Shown here: positions 11,743 to 22,800 of the stretch, in pieces
How the letters are laid out: each line of letters starts with the position of its first letter
How positions within the stretch are numbered: the stretch's first letter is position 1
Assembly (NCBI GenBank): GCA_030549775.1
Contig: CM060181.1
Coordinates: 56,219,201-56,283,200 of the forward strand
DNA length: 64,000 bases
Direction: 5' to 3'
DNA from: Tamarix chinensis
Lineage: Eukaryota; Streptophyta; Magnoliopsida; Caryophyllales; Tamaricaceae
The notes under the pieces: model-generated
Database searches by the model: none
Told to the model about the DNA's origin: nothing
The model's input: the letters and a program-made list of their open reading frames with translations, nothing else
Translations under genes and position numbers: made by a program

Positions 11743-12180
11743 CCCATCTTTTTGTAAAGTGTTGAATGAGAAATTATGTCAATTTTAGTGTTTGATTTTG
11801 ATTTGAGACTATGATTAGGTTTAAGGTAAAGTTGGATTTGAAATGAGGTTAGAAAGTTAAATTTCATAAGTTTTAGGTGAACTGATCAACTAGTTCATCT
11901 TTTCAACAAAATGATTTTTACTCAACCAAATATATCGACTAGTTGGGGATCTGATCAACTAGTATATAGAACAATTGAGTGGTAGGCAAAATTAATTGAT
12001 TGGTTTATCGAGGTGGGTATGTTTTCAAAACTTAATTTTTCAAAAAAAAAATTCTTATGCTAAAATGGAACTTTATTAACCTATGCCGAATTGTTCCTAC
12101 AAGATTCTTAACCTTTTTTATGATGCATTTGGCCCAAAAATACAACATTATATTGATTTAAGGAGTCAATTGGGACAATT
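11743..12180. repeat. Unassigned AT-rich repeat with ACTAGT words
   Basis: No gene seen. It has several GATCAACTAGT / CGACTAGT / TTGATTGGT words, the same vocabulary as 44880-45250 and 46490-46620, so it is probably a fragment of another LTR family member. It ends in a G run (12182-12190). The minus-strand frame over 11580-11867 spans an LTR end and is not a gene. Confidence 0.4.
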
Positions 12181-12835
12181 GAGGGGGGGGGTATGTCCTC
12201 AACTTTGTCTTCTTCCACGTCTCTCCTCTACATATTTCTGATATCGATGATTCGAGTTTTGAGTCAATTTTACTTAGTTGAGAGACTCCTTCCACCTCTC
12301 TCCTCTGCATATTTCTAATTGTTTTCCCTTTTTCTTTCTTTATTTTCTCCTCTCTCCTTTTTCTTTTTCCTTTCCTTTCCCCCGGTTAGGCCTCGCCCAT
12401 GCTAACTAGCCTCTCCTCTCCTCTCTTCCCTTCCCTACACAGAGCCCAGTCTGCTTCCTCCTTTCTTTTTTCCCTTTGCTCGCCCAATTCTCCTTCCTTT
12501 CTTTCTTTTTTCCCGACCGGCCAGCCTAGCCCCTTCTTCTTCCTCCTCCCCTCTCCTTCCATCATGCTACAGGTTGCGTCTACGACCTTCCATCGGTTGT
12601 CCTCCCCTCCCATTGTACCGCCCCGACCTGCTCCCTTCCCTCTCCCCCATCCCTTTCATTTCTAATTTGAGACAAACCTACCATATAACTACCTCCCCCG
12701 CATGCCCATTCCCCTTCCTTTTCCCCCATCTACAGCCTGCACCCTACACTTTTGCAGGCTCGTATAACCCTGCCACTTCCGGCCAATGAGCTCCTACCAC
12801 TCTTGACCCCTTGTCCTCTTCTCCCTCCCTTGACC

Positions 12836-12843
12836 TATAAATA
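12836..12843 (+). promoter_or_regulatory. Candidate LTR TATA box
   Basis: TATAAATA followed by CCCCCAC, in the same CCTATAAATACCC context as 8119-8126. Confidence 0.5.
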
Positions 12844-13632
12844 CCCCCACACCATCCCCCATTCCCCTCCTTTACTCTACCAAGAAAAGTTTGACCCTTC
12901 TTGTCGCTGTGCCTTTAGATTCCACCCTAGCCGCCGCCGTGCAATGTTACCTTGTGAAACACCACCGAACCCCTTCCCTATATCACCCTCCACCAAACCA
13001 AGCTACACACCACCCTTAACTCTCCCTACACAACCCACCCCGATCATGCAAAATGGGTTGCTTGAGCTACCTTTTGCACCCCATTGCAGCCCCTCTCACT
13101 GTTGTGTGACGCCTCCTCCGCAGCAATCAACGCCTCTACTGCCACCCACTCGACCCGACAGACCCTCCTCTACCTTTCCCTACCCTTCCTTTTCCCTTTC
13201 TCTCTCTCCTTCGTCCTCCTACTATCTCCACCACTCTCAACCACCACAACCACCACCATCTACACCGCCACCCTGCTGCGCCACCACCACCATTACAATC
13301 CTCTTAGTCTAGAGAGTCCACCACCTCACAACCACCACCTCCTTCTCTCTCTTCCAACCCCAAAAAACCAACCTTTCCTAAAACCACCACCACTTCCACC
13401 ACTACTGCAGCCGTGCGCTGCCGCCACCCTATCTTCCACTTTCACTTAGGTTCTATGTTAACCCTTGCTAGCACTTAAAGTATAAATTATTTTGGTATAA
13501 TTATTATTTTAGCCTTATCATTATTATTATTCTACCATTATCATCATCATTATTATTATAACTACTAATAGCTCTATTTTGGTTAATACTCCCACTAGTG
13601 TATTTGCTAGCCACTTTCCTTATTAATACTAC

Positions 13633-13703
13633 TAAAACTATTATCATCATCATCATCATCATCATCGTCGTCGTCGTCGTCATCATCATCATCATCATCA
13701 TCA
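13633..13703. repeat. Compound (ATC)n-(GTC)n-(ATC)n microsatellite
   Basis: ATC units, then five CGT/GTC units, then ATC units. The central block keeps CpG while the flanks read CA. It gives the poly-methionine minus-strand frame at 13504-13704, which is not a gene. Confidence 0.9.
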
Positions 13704-16061
13704 CTAATACTAGTTCTTACTAAAGATAAAGTACAGACTAATGAAAGTAATAAAAGGGAAATTAATCCTAGTGTTTTCCTCTCATAGGTGAACCAAGTCT
13801 GACCCCTAAGAAGGTGTAGGAGTGTGTTCCAAGCGTGATGTTGTTTTAGGTAAGGATGTGATTATGGCTTAATATGTGTATTATGTGTTATGTGTGTATT
13901 TTATGTGGTTATAAACTATGCACTTGTAGCACAACTTGCTAAGCATAGAGTTAAGGTAAGTTGTATGTGTTTTTATGGCATGTGTAATATGATAATGTGA
14001 CTTGTACTTGTATTGTGCTTATGTAATATTACCCTATATGACTTGCATGCTATAAGGCTTTAAGTAGTATGATGTGGTTGTAAGACGATAAAAGAAGTAA
14101 AGAAAGTAAGTTGACTAGAGGGACGTAAGAATGGCCTACAAATCTTAGGACTTATGGGTAGACAAATAAAGGGAAAATGTGAACCAATTAAGATGATGGA
14201 CTAAATTATGCATGGAGAGTATAAGGTTTGCATAGGGTGGCTAGTCTCTGCATGGGGATGACTTTTACAAGGGAAAAGTTGACTTGAGGGTTGAGTAAGG
14301 TAGGAAAAGAGTAGTTTGGGTGATTGGAGTCCATATGTGAAAAATAGTACGTAGGTTGGTATAAAAGTGCATGGAGGACTTGACTAGGGTTTGGAAGGAA
14401 AACCCTAAGTGGGGAAGTTGTGGAAGGGAAAAATAATGGAAGAGGTTGGAGTATGGGGTGAGAGTGGAAGGGTGTCATATGGAGGGTGAATGTGTGTCAT
14501 GTGGAAAGGAAAATGGTAAGTGTGGGTGATGAAGGGACGACACGTAAGAAATGAGAGGTGCTAGGGTTTGGGGTGGCCAACTAGGGTTTCATGGCCACAC
14601 ATGCAAAATGGGAAGTAAAGTTGGGATGATGGGTGTGGATTGAGTGGGGTGATGAGTTAGGAGCAAAGGGAGCATAGGCCATGTATGATAGAGAGATGTT
14701 AGGCCATATAGGCTAGATTAGGATTTTCAAGGGGAAAACTTTAGAGGGCAATGGTGAGTTAACCCAGAGATATAGAAAAGTGATCCATGACCCACATACA
14801 TAGGAGTTTGGACATTCATGGTAAGTAAGGAAAAGGGAGAAAGGATGTTTGGATGTTCTAGGAAACGTATAAATCCCAAGATATGGGATGGGGCTTTTCA
14901 GGAGAGTAGGTGTGGATGGGATGTGTGAGCTGGAAGTCCAGGGGGCAGAATATCTAGTATGAAAAAATCTATTAAATAAGACATAGATAAGATACTAACC
15001 ATTTCAAGTGGAATATTATTAAGTTAGGCCCAAACAGCTCCATCGGCATAATGGTGGCCAGGTGCAGGGTGTTTTGGAGATTAATCCACCAACGAATACT
15101 AATAGCTAGGTGCGTGTTGCCCTGGATGTTTCCAATCAACCGACTATAATAGTTGAGGATCTCGAGCTCAATAAGCCAAAACTTAATTGATGATAAGACA
15201 TGAAAAAGATACTAATTGCTTAAACTGGAATACTATAAGAGTTGGGGCTAGACCGATTCACTAGCATAATAATAGCCAGAAGCACCTTACCTTGGAGATT
15301 GATCCCCTGGTGAATAACAGTGGCTAGGAGCATTCTATTCCTGGATGTTTTTGATCCACTGGCTATAATAGTAGGGTTTTCGTACTCGCATGAACTTAAA
15401 ATGATAATGGTTTAAAATGGAAATAATGACCAGAGATCTAATGATTATATTTAATTGGATAGAATCACTGCTTGTACTATCTGTCTTTTATATATGGCCT
15501 TAGCTGCATGGTTACCTACTTGTATTATCTGTCTTTTAGTTACATGGACACCTTACTCAATACGTAGCGTACCAATCACCCATTTCATGGGTGCTGCTCA
15601 TTCCCATGAGCAGAGGTCCCTTTTGAGTTAGTGTAGTAGGAGATGTTGTGTTTGATGACTATGACACTTTTGATGCATAGGGCAGGGCTGAGTGATGACT
15701 TGTTGGACTTGGCATGGGGTCCAAGAGCAAGTATTGTCCGAACTCGTCTTTTTCAATTTTTATCCTATCTTGCTATTTATATTGTTCTTTCCCCTTGGGG
15801 GCTTTTACATTATATTAGTTTTCTATTCTATAATGACCATTGAATTGCACACTCTGATTTCCCTTTTCAATTATGCATTATTTGAATCATTATAACTTTA
15901 TGTCCTAATCAATTTTATAACTCGTGAAATTTCTAGCCTTGTAATTGGTGCGAGACTGGCCGGGGGCCAGGCTTGTGCTGATCACGATGGTAGCACACCT
16001 CGTCTTGGTGTATGGTTTTATTTAAACAAATATTTTCAACTATGATTTTTAAAGGTGTTAC

Positions 16062-17250
16062 AGTTAGTATGCCTTTAGGTATTTATTAGTGCCTACAGAC
16101 TTTGCCTTCGTGTGGGATCCTAGTATATCCTAGTGATTTACCTACTCTAGACACTAATAATATACTAAGAGGTTTCAATAATAAAGGGTCTGGTTACTTA
16201 GGTGGTTGTCTTTGGCCTAGACTTATGTCTATATTGGTTGGCTCGGTCTTGGACTTATGTCCATTATGGTTAGCTTGGCATAGACTTATGTCTATTATGG
16301 TTGGCTTATGCTTGGACATTATGTTCCTTGGTTTTAATAGGATTCCATGATATTTTAGACCATGGGGTAGTACATAGTCCATTACTCGATAATGAATAAC
16401 TAGATAATGATTGGAATAAATGGGTTGGATGATAATAATGGTAAGAGTTGGAATGAATAACTGGTTAATAATCGGAATAATTGACTAAATGATGACCCAT
16501 ATAAGTATATGGTTAAGGAAATGGTATAACCTAATCGATTGAGTAAGTTGAAAATAAACCCTAGTGTCCATCCGGATAATCTATTGAGTATGTGTGTGTG
16601 ATTACCTACGTTTTTTTTTACCATGATAATGAGCATAATACATTATGAGTTACTTGACTTATGCATGATGGTAAATCCTAATGCATTACTACACTTACCT
16701 ATATGGCATTGGTGTGACATATGTTAAGTATGATTTTCATGTCATGATTGGACTTGTATTCTTTAGAATTTCGTTGATAAGACAACTTAACTTAGTACAT
16801 AACTTATTTATGTACTCATGAGTAGAGGGCCATATGCAGGTTTTAGGGATGACCATTAATGGGCTTATCTCAACGTGGGTTAGGGGGCTTAAGAGTGTAG
16901 AAATTCGGAGGTTGTTGTATGGTCCATGCCAGACCATGGTTTCGCCTTGACTTGTTTTCTACTAGTATAGTTCTGTATTCTTAAATTTTCATTCTCCCTA
17001 TATTCGACTATATTAGGGATCGTCTAGGTCCTATGTTTGAAACGATCTTTTAAATGTGTATGTAACTTAAGTTTGTACACTCTATTTTAAATTAGATGGC
17101 TTTGTTTAGCCTTGTGAGATTAGCAGCTTGCTTCTAACTTGTGTTAGGTATGGCAGCAGCACCCCATTCTCTCTAGATGTGTTTAGTATTTTCCACTTTG
17201 AAATTAATTTAAAATGAAATTTTTGTAGAAGTGAAAAATAGGGATATTAC
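16062..17250 (+). repeat. LTR 3' portion with a 32-bp hairpin tandem repeat
   Basis: Fragment of the same long-LTR superfamily, ending AAAAATAGGGATATTACA at 17250. Between 16219 and about 16327 there are four units spaced 31-32 bp apart, centred on AGACTTATGTCT, GGACTTATGTCC, AGACTTATGTCT and a decayed GGACATTATGTTCC. No coding sequence seen. Confidence 0.6.
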
Positions 17251-17768
17251 AATTTGGCTTACATAGTATGTAGCATATTGATGTGCCCATATGTTTGGTT
17301 ACCTATCCAATCACATGAGTAGAATACCACGTGCAAGTTTTTAAGGATGATCAATAGTGACCTACCTTATGTCAAACTTGGAATTTGAGAGTATAGATAC
17401 CCAGAGATCTTCATAAGTCCTTAATGGACCAGAGTTTTGGGGCCTTACCTTTTGTTGTTTTATTTTAATATATTTCCACACTTTTCGTTTACCCTACTCT
17501 ATGCGTTCAAATATTTGGGGGACATGAGAGGTCTCATTTTGTAATCATTTTATTGTATTATCTATATATTTTTACCTTTACTCACTCTATTATCGTATTT
17601 GGGATTGAATAGTTTCTTAGCCTTATATATAACATGGGATAGACGAAAAATATCTATCCTATGTTATGTGCGGTGGTAACACCTTGTTTTTCCTAGGTGT
17701 TTTCTATTTTTTCCACTTTGTTTGTGTTCTAAAATGAATTTTTTTGGAAGCAAAAAATGGGTGTGTTA
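17251..17768 (+). repeat. LTR 3' tail fragment
   Basis: It starts near the TAGTATGTAGCATATTGATG landmark and ends AAAAAATGGGTGTGTTATA at about 17768-17770. A 15-bp inverted repeat (17629-17643 against 17653-17667, 14 of 15 paired) lies about 100 bp before the end. Confidence 0.6.
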
Positions 17769-18604
17769 TAATAATAGTGGCTCATGTGAGTTTTATCTTG
17801 AGATGTGCTTTATATCATTCCACCAATTTAAAAATAGTGGTCAGGAGCGTGCTTCCCTAGTATATGTTAGGTCTGTTTCATCGAATGATAATAGTAGTTC
17901 AAGTGTGTTCTTCCCTGAGAGGTGCTTTAGTTCATTCCATAGGATTAATAATAATGGTGTTTGTGAACTCACTATAAATAAAAATATGGATTATGTTTAT
18001 ATTTAAGAATGAGTTATGCAATTAGTTTTTACTTTACATTGATTTATGTTAACATGCATGTATGCTTAATTTCTTATATGAACTTATGTAATTCTATGTA
18101 ACCTTACTTTAGTTTTATTGTCACTTTACTCAATATAAAGTGTACTAATCATCCTTCTCATTGATGTTACTCATTCCCACAAACGGACAACCTCTATTTT
18201 TTTTATGCAGGTTGATGAGGACTTGTTGGATGACTTTACTGCTTATGATACATTAATTGCAGATGAATGATTCTTATGTATCGAGGTTAGACAGAATCAT
18301 ATTATTCTGTTATCCTTTTTTTTTCTAGATACCTTTTGGAAGTTTTAATTTTGATGTATCCCTTTTATGTATTTTTGATATTATACATGGAGTTAATCTT
18401 CAAACTTTTATCTAATGTTTATAAAAGTTTTTTTTTTATTCTCTATTTATTTTACTTTAAGTTTTGACTACTTTACCTTGTATTGGATGTAAATGATGGT
18501 ATGATAAGCTAAACTTATATTTACTTGGTGATACTACTCAAGTATTTTGATATTATGTTTCGTTATAAATAGAATTTTTCTATAGTAAATTTTGGAGTGT
18601 TACA
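17769..18604 (+). repeat. LTR 3' fragment, outermost of the stack
   Basis: It resumes in GAATAGTGG-type units (17820-17960), passes the AATATAAAGTGTACTAATCATCC landmark (18140-18162) and ends TTTTGGAGTGTTACA at about 18604. No gene. It marks the right edge of the nested LTR stack. Confidence 0.6.
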
Positions 18605-18766
18605 CTCTCATTCACTTTAGTAGGGTAAACTAGAACATAAAGGGCTTGATTAAAAGGTTGAAACATGTTAAGAGGTGTATATAGGGACACCATGGTTAGA
18701 GTTTTCTTTGAGGATGTTAATGGAATCATGACAGGTTTAGCATTTATGAAAAATATACATACATAC

Positions 18767-18767
<1 letters not shown>

Positions 18768-18833
<66 letters not shown>
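18768..18833. repeat. (TA)n(GA)26 microsatellite
   Basis: TA repeats at 18768-18780 run into 26 GA units at 18781-18832, about 970 bp upstream of the host gene's start codon. GA tracts of this kind can bind GAGA/BPC factors in plant promoters; relevance here is inference. Confidence 0.9.
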
Positions 18834-18837
<4 letters not shown>

Positions 18838-19800
18838 CTAGAGGTTTTATCATAAGGTGTTCTATTGGAGACTACTTTTATGATAATGAGTCAACTCAAT
18901 TACTATTAATTATTATTATAGATTTCATAATAGAAACTTTGTTTAAGCTGAAAAATAATTGTTTCTTTTATAGCCATACTAATATAATTACAAAATAGAT
19001 AGATTTCCCGCATTTCTAATCAATTACTATCAAATAATTACTCTCTTACATATACCCACATTTAAAATTAAAAACTTATTTTTTAAATAGCCTTTTCTAT
19101 GTAAGATAAATATTATTTGCATATTATCGATATAGATAACTTTAGATGAGTTGGTTTACAAATTGTCTGAGATAATAGAAATAAGATGAGTTGTCATAAA
19201 TTATTCATTTACGAAATCGATTATTGATTTAACGAACATATGCTAAAGTTTTCTATTAAAACTAAGATTATAATAAGAAGTTTCAACATTTTATGTCTAT
19301 CATATTTGAGTACTTCATTTATGTAAAATAAAATATTAAATTTGAAATTAATACTGTAAAAGCATATGAAAATAGTACCTATATAGAATACGATACTTGT
19401 AAGATTCTCAAACAAACTATTGAAGAAGCTTTAAATAAGCTTCCGAATAAAACACCGGACGATCAAATAAATTAAATCTACCTCGACTCGAGTTGCTGAA
19501 AAACAATGGTTGAGTTAACAAGCCTCTAACTCTCGATTCATTTATAGTTTTAATACAAGTATAAAATTATTCGCTATATTTTGATATAATATTTATATTA
19601 TTTATAATAATCGCAAGATTCATTTACATTAATAGTTCGAATAAAGCTTTCCCAAACACGCCGTTGTTGGGAAGTCGTGCCGTCGAACTCTTCAACTGCG
19701 GTTTCTACAGAAGCTCCGTCAGGACAAAGAAAGGGAGAGAGGACACAGTCACACAGATATAGTCTTATAGAGTTGCTGAGCGGCGGCGGGCGCGGCGTCA
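18834..19800 (+). promoter_or_regulatory. 5' flank, probable promoter and 5' UTR of the NFU gene
   Basis: AT-rich single-copy-looking DNA up to about 19640, then a clear rise in GC (19660-19800, ending in CGG/GCG-rich sequence) that fits the transcribed leader. Candidate TATA sequences lie in the ATATAATATTTATATTATTTATAATAA stretch around 19582-19610. An in-frame TGA at 19777-19779 precedes the start codon. I cannot place the transcription start. The minus-strand frame 19598-19981 overlaps exon 1 and is a shadow. Confidence 0.5.
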
Positions 19801-22800
19801 ATGAGAGGCGTAGGAGTTTTAGCGGGTCGACTGATCCGTTTAAGTATAACCGAGCTATCGATTTCGGGAATGTGCAATAGGCGACTGTATCGTTGCTTTT
19901 CTTTCGTTTCTGCTTCATCAACCTCGCCTTTGGATTGGCGCAACCACAACTATGAATATAAATTATCCAACTTGTGTTCATTGACGAAAAATTCGGCTAT
20001 TATCACTTCTTCTAACTCTCAGCTATGTGCCCTTTTCCAAGGTATCCTTTCTTTCCATCTGCCCGGCGTCGTTTTCCCAATTGATTTTGTACGAAATTTG
20101 TATTTTACGCCAAAACTGATGTAATTTGTTGGCGTTTAAGCGGAAGACATGCATCAATAGGGTGTCGAGGGAATTAAGATATTCCAATGGATTTTTTGTT
20201 AATGGTGAAGTCTTGTGCAGGACAGAGGAGGTCTATGTTTATTCAAACGCAGCCAACGCCAAACCCTTCGTCTCTTATGTTCTATCCTGGGAAACCAGTT
20301 ATGGGAGTTGGAAGTGCTGATTTTCCAAATGCTCGGACAGCCATGGGCTCCCCCTTAGCTAAATCACTGTTTGGTGTTGATGGTAGGTTGCATATTCTAT
20401 TGAGTTTCTGCATTGATTTTTGGGTTCATTTTGGATTTTTGGCTTTCGAGCATTTGACTTCTATATTATCTCTTTTTGTAAATTAATGTAAAATCATTGT
20501 ATGATCAGTGAGTCATTGACCCTTCCCGTGGTCTAAATGAGAGAATGTGCACCGCTTATACTTCATGATGTAGCTCTTTATGCCTATGGTGTATCTAATT
20601 TAGCGTATACATGTGTTTGTTTGATAAAAGAGTTTTCAAGATGCTGTAAATTTCTTGTAGTAGAATGCAGCAGATTATGTCTCTATGCAGTTCCTAAGTG
20701 AAAGAACCATACCCTAGTCAGGGCAACGACTAGATGCAGAGTGGCCATTAGTTTCTCCCATAGTCATGTCAAAGCAGTTATACCTTTTGAGCTTGGACTC
20801 TCTCTCTCTCTACTTGCTAGCTATAGGTCTTTCATGTGTTGAATTAGTATTCTTATGAAGTACTTTGTTTGTGATGGAGTTGCTTGGGATTTGGTCATTC
20901 TGTGAGGTTACAATTTAGTGTTTCTGATTAATTACTTTGTATAGAGATGTGGAGGACCTCTGAATAACTAGGCAACCGCAAGCTTTTGATTAGAAAAGAG
21001 GGATTGGTGTGGACAAAAGAAAAAGACCTTTTGAAGTTGCACAAGGATTCCATTTTCATGTGCAACTCCATGTAATGATTCTATGCTTTGAATGGAAGAA
21101 TGTTCATTTGTTGTCATGACAATTACCGATTTAGGGATAGTTATGAATGCAGATATTAGACTTCTTTACGATGTAACAACATTATAAGTTGAAGTAGATG
21201 CTCGATGTTGAAAAACTAGCTGGCCATGCATACTCAAGGTCAGAAGTGCTCATGAATTTGGCAAGCATTTTTCTATCTTACATAAGTAGGAAACACTGAT
21301 GAAAATAGACTTTGGGAGCAGCAACACAGGTAGTGAAGCCATATTTATGTTTATTACTTTCTGGAACAAGCCATATCTTTTTCCTTACATTAGTAAATCT
21401 AAGTAATGCTTAAAAGCAAACTAATCTCTGAACCAGGTCATGTCTGCTTTTTTGTAATGAGCTTAATTTCATACATAGATGAAGTAGTGCTCCTTCATGT
21501 TTCCTTTATTATTCACTTTGGTTACTTCATTGTTGTGTCTTCTATGTTCATTGTTATTTAAAAGATGATCTTTTTTTTTTTGGCTTTTTAAAATGGTGGC
21601 AATCAGATTACACTAAACTCTATGTCATGTTCATGGAAGAAAACCTTTCTCTCTATGTTCGTTACCTGTTCATGGAAGAAAACCTTCCTTGTATCTTATG
21701 GGAAATGGGGACCCCCTTGTGAACTTACTTTTATGTAGTGTAACCATTGTTCCACTGAAGAATGTCTTCTGTTTCTTCTCTGCTTTGTTTGTTCGAGATT
21801 ATTACTATACTAACTTAACTTATACATCAGGAGTCACAAGAGTTTTCTTTGGATCTGATTTTGTCACTGTAACCAAGTCTGATGATACATCGTGGGATCT
21901 TTTAAAGCCTGAGATTTTTGCTGCAATCATGGACTTCTATTCATCTGGTCAGCCATTGTTTCTAGACGCGAGTACTGCAGCTGCTAAGGACACTGCTATT
22001 CATGAGGTACATATTCAGACCTCTATCTTCTGTTTTTTTTTGGATGCTGCATAGCTTTATTTTCACAGAATGATGGCTTCTACATTAGTCTTCTGCTTTG
22101 TCATTCCATTTTAGCCACATTATGATTGTGCCTCTGTTTAGTGTGTATATCATATCTGTGGTTCAGTGTTCACAACAGCTTGAGAACTACTGCTGCAGGA
22201 TTTGGTTTCACATTCAAATATGCAATGTTAGTCTTTAGCTATAGGTTGTGGATGCAGGATCAACTGGGGCCTTAAGACACCTGAGAGTGCACTTGGACAC
22301 ATCAAGCTTTATTGATTGCTTTATTTGATGCTGCTTTCCTATTTCACATTGAGGGATCAATTTAATTCTTTCTTGTTTTTCTTTCCTTTAATTTATCATT
22401 CAATTTTAATGCTTCATCATCTGACACAGTTAGAGTGTCGAACATTTAGCTAAAAGCTTCTTAGATGTTGGCTTATGACATCCTTGCATTTCTTGCTCAT
22501 CTTAGTAATTGATGCTAATTGTAGGCATGCCCATTGTCTATAGAGGGTTCCTTATCACAACTGTCATAAAAATGCCTGTTACTAATGTGATCAGTAATGC
22601 ATGTTTTAATGCATTCTGTCTTACGCTTCGTGGAAGTAGTTGACAATGAGGGCAAGAATGTGGCCCTTATAAAGTTATATTTGGTTGCTTGTTTATAAAC
22701 TCAAACAATTTCTCCATATAGCCAACTAGCTGAGTCGAGCTTTATCGTACCATTTGTGGTTAACTAATGGATCTGTCACTGGGATTTGTGAGAAGTCCTT

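Larger units (their letters stand above)
12181..16061 (+). repeat. Long LTR (about 3.9 kb), 5' edge unclear
   Basis: Same architecture as the solo LTR at 7292-11280: pyrimidine block (12190-13450), TATAAATA at 12836-12843, TCATAGGTGA at 13782-13791, GAATAGTGG-type units at about 15030-15390, TACGTAGCGTACCAATCACCC at about 15562-15582, a GC-rich hairpin CTGGCC-GGG-GGCCAG at 15956-15970, and the end AAAGGTGTTACA at 16061. The 186-codon frame at 12752-13312 starts before the TATA box and is proline/serine/threonine-rich because of base bias; I do not call it a gene. The 5' TG end is not clearly visible. Confidence 0.7.

Noticed and set aside
12752..13449. Long proline/serine/threonine-rich open frames as a possible extensin-like gene
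   Set aside because: They lie in the LTR pyrimidine block, occur in several frames at once, lack SPPPP-type regularity or a signal peptide, and similar frames occur in every LTR copy.
13504..13704. Minus-strand poly-Met/Thr frame
   Set aside because: Product of the ATC/GTC microsatellite.
19598..19981. 127-codon minus-strand frame overlapping the NFU start
   Set aside because: Shadow of exon 1 and the GC-rich leader; no homology seen and wrong strand for the gene.
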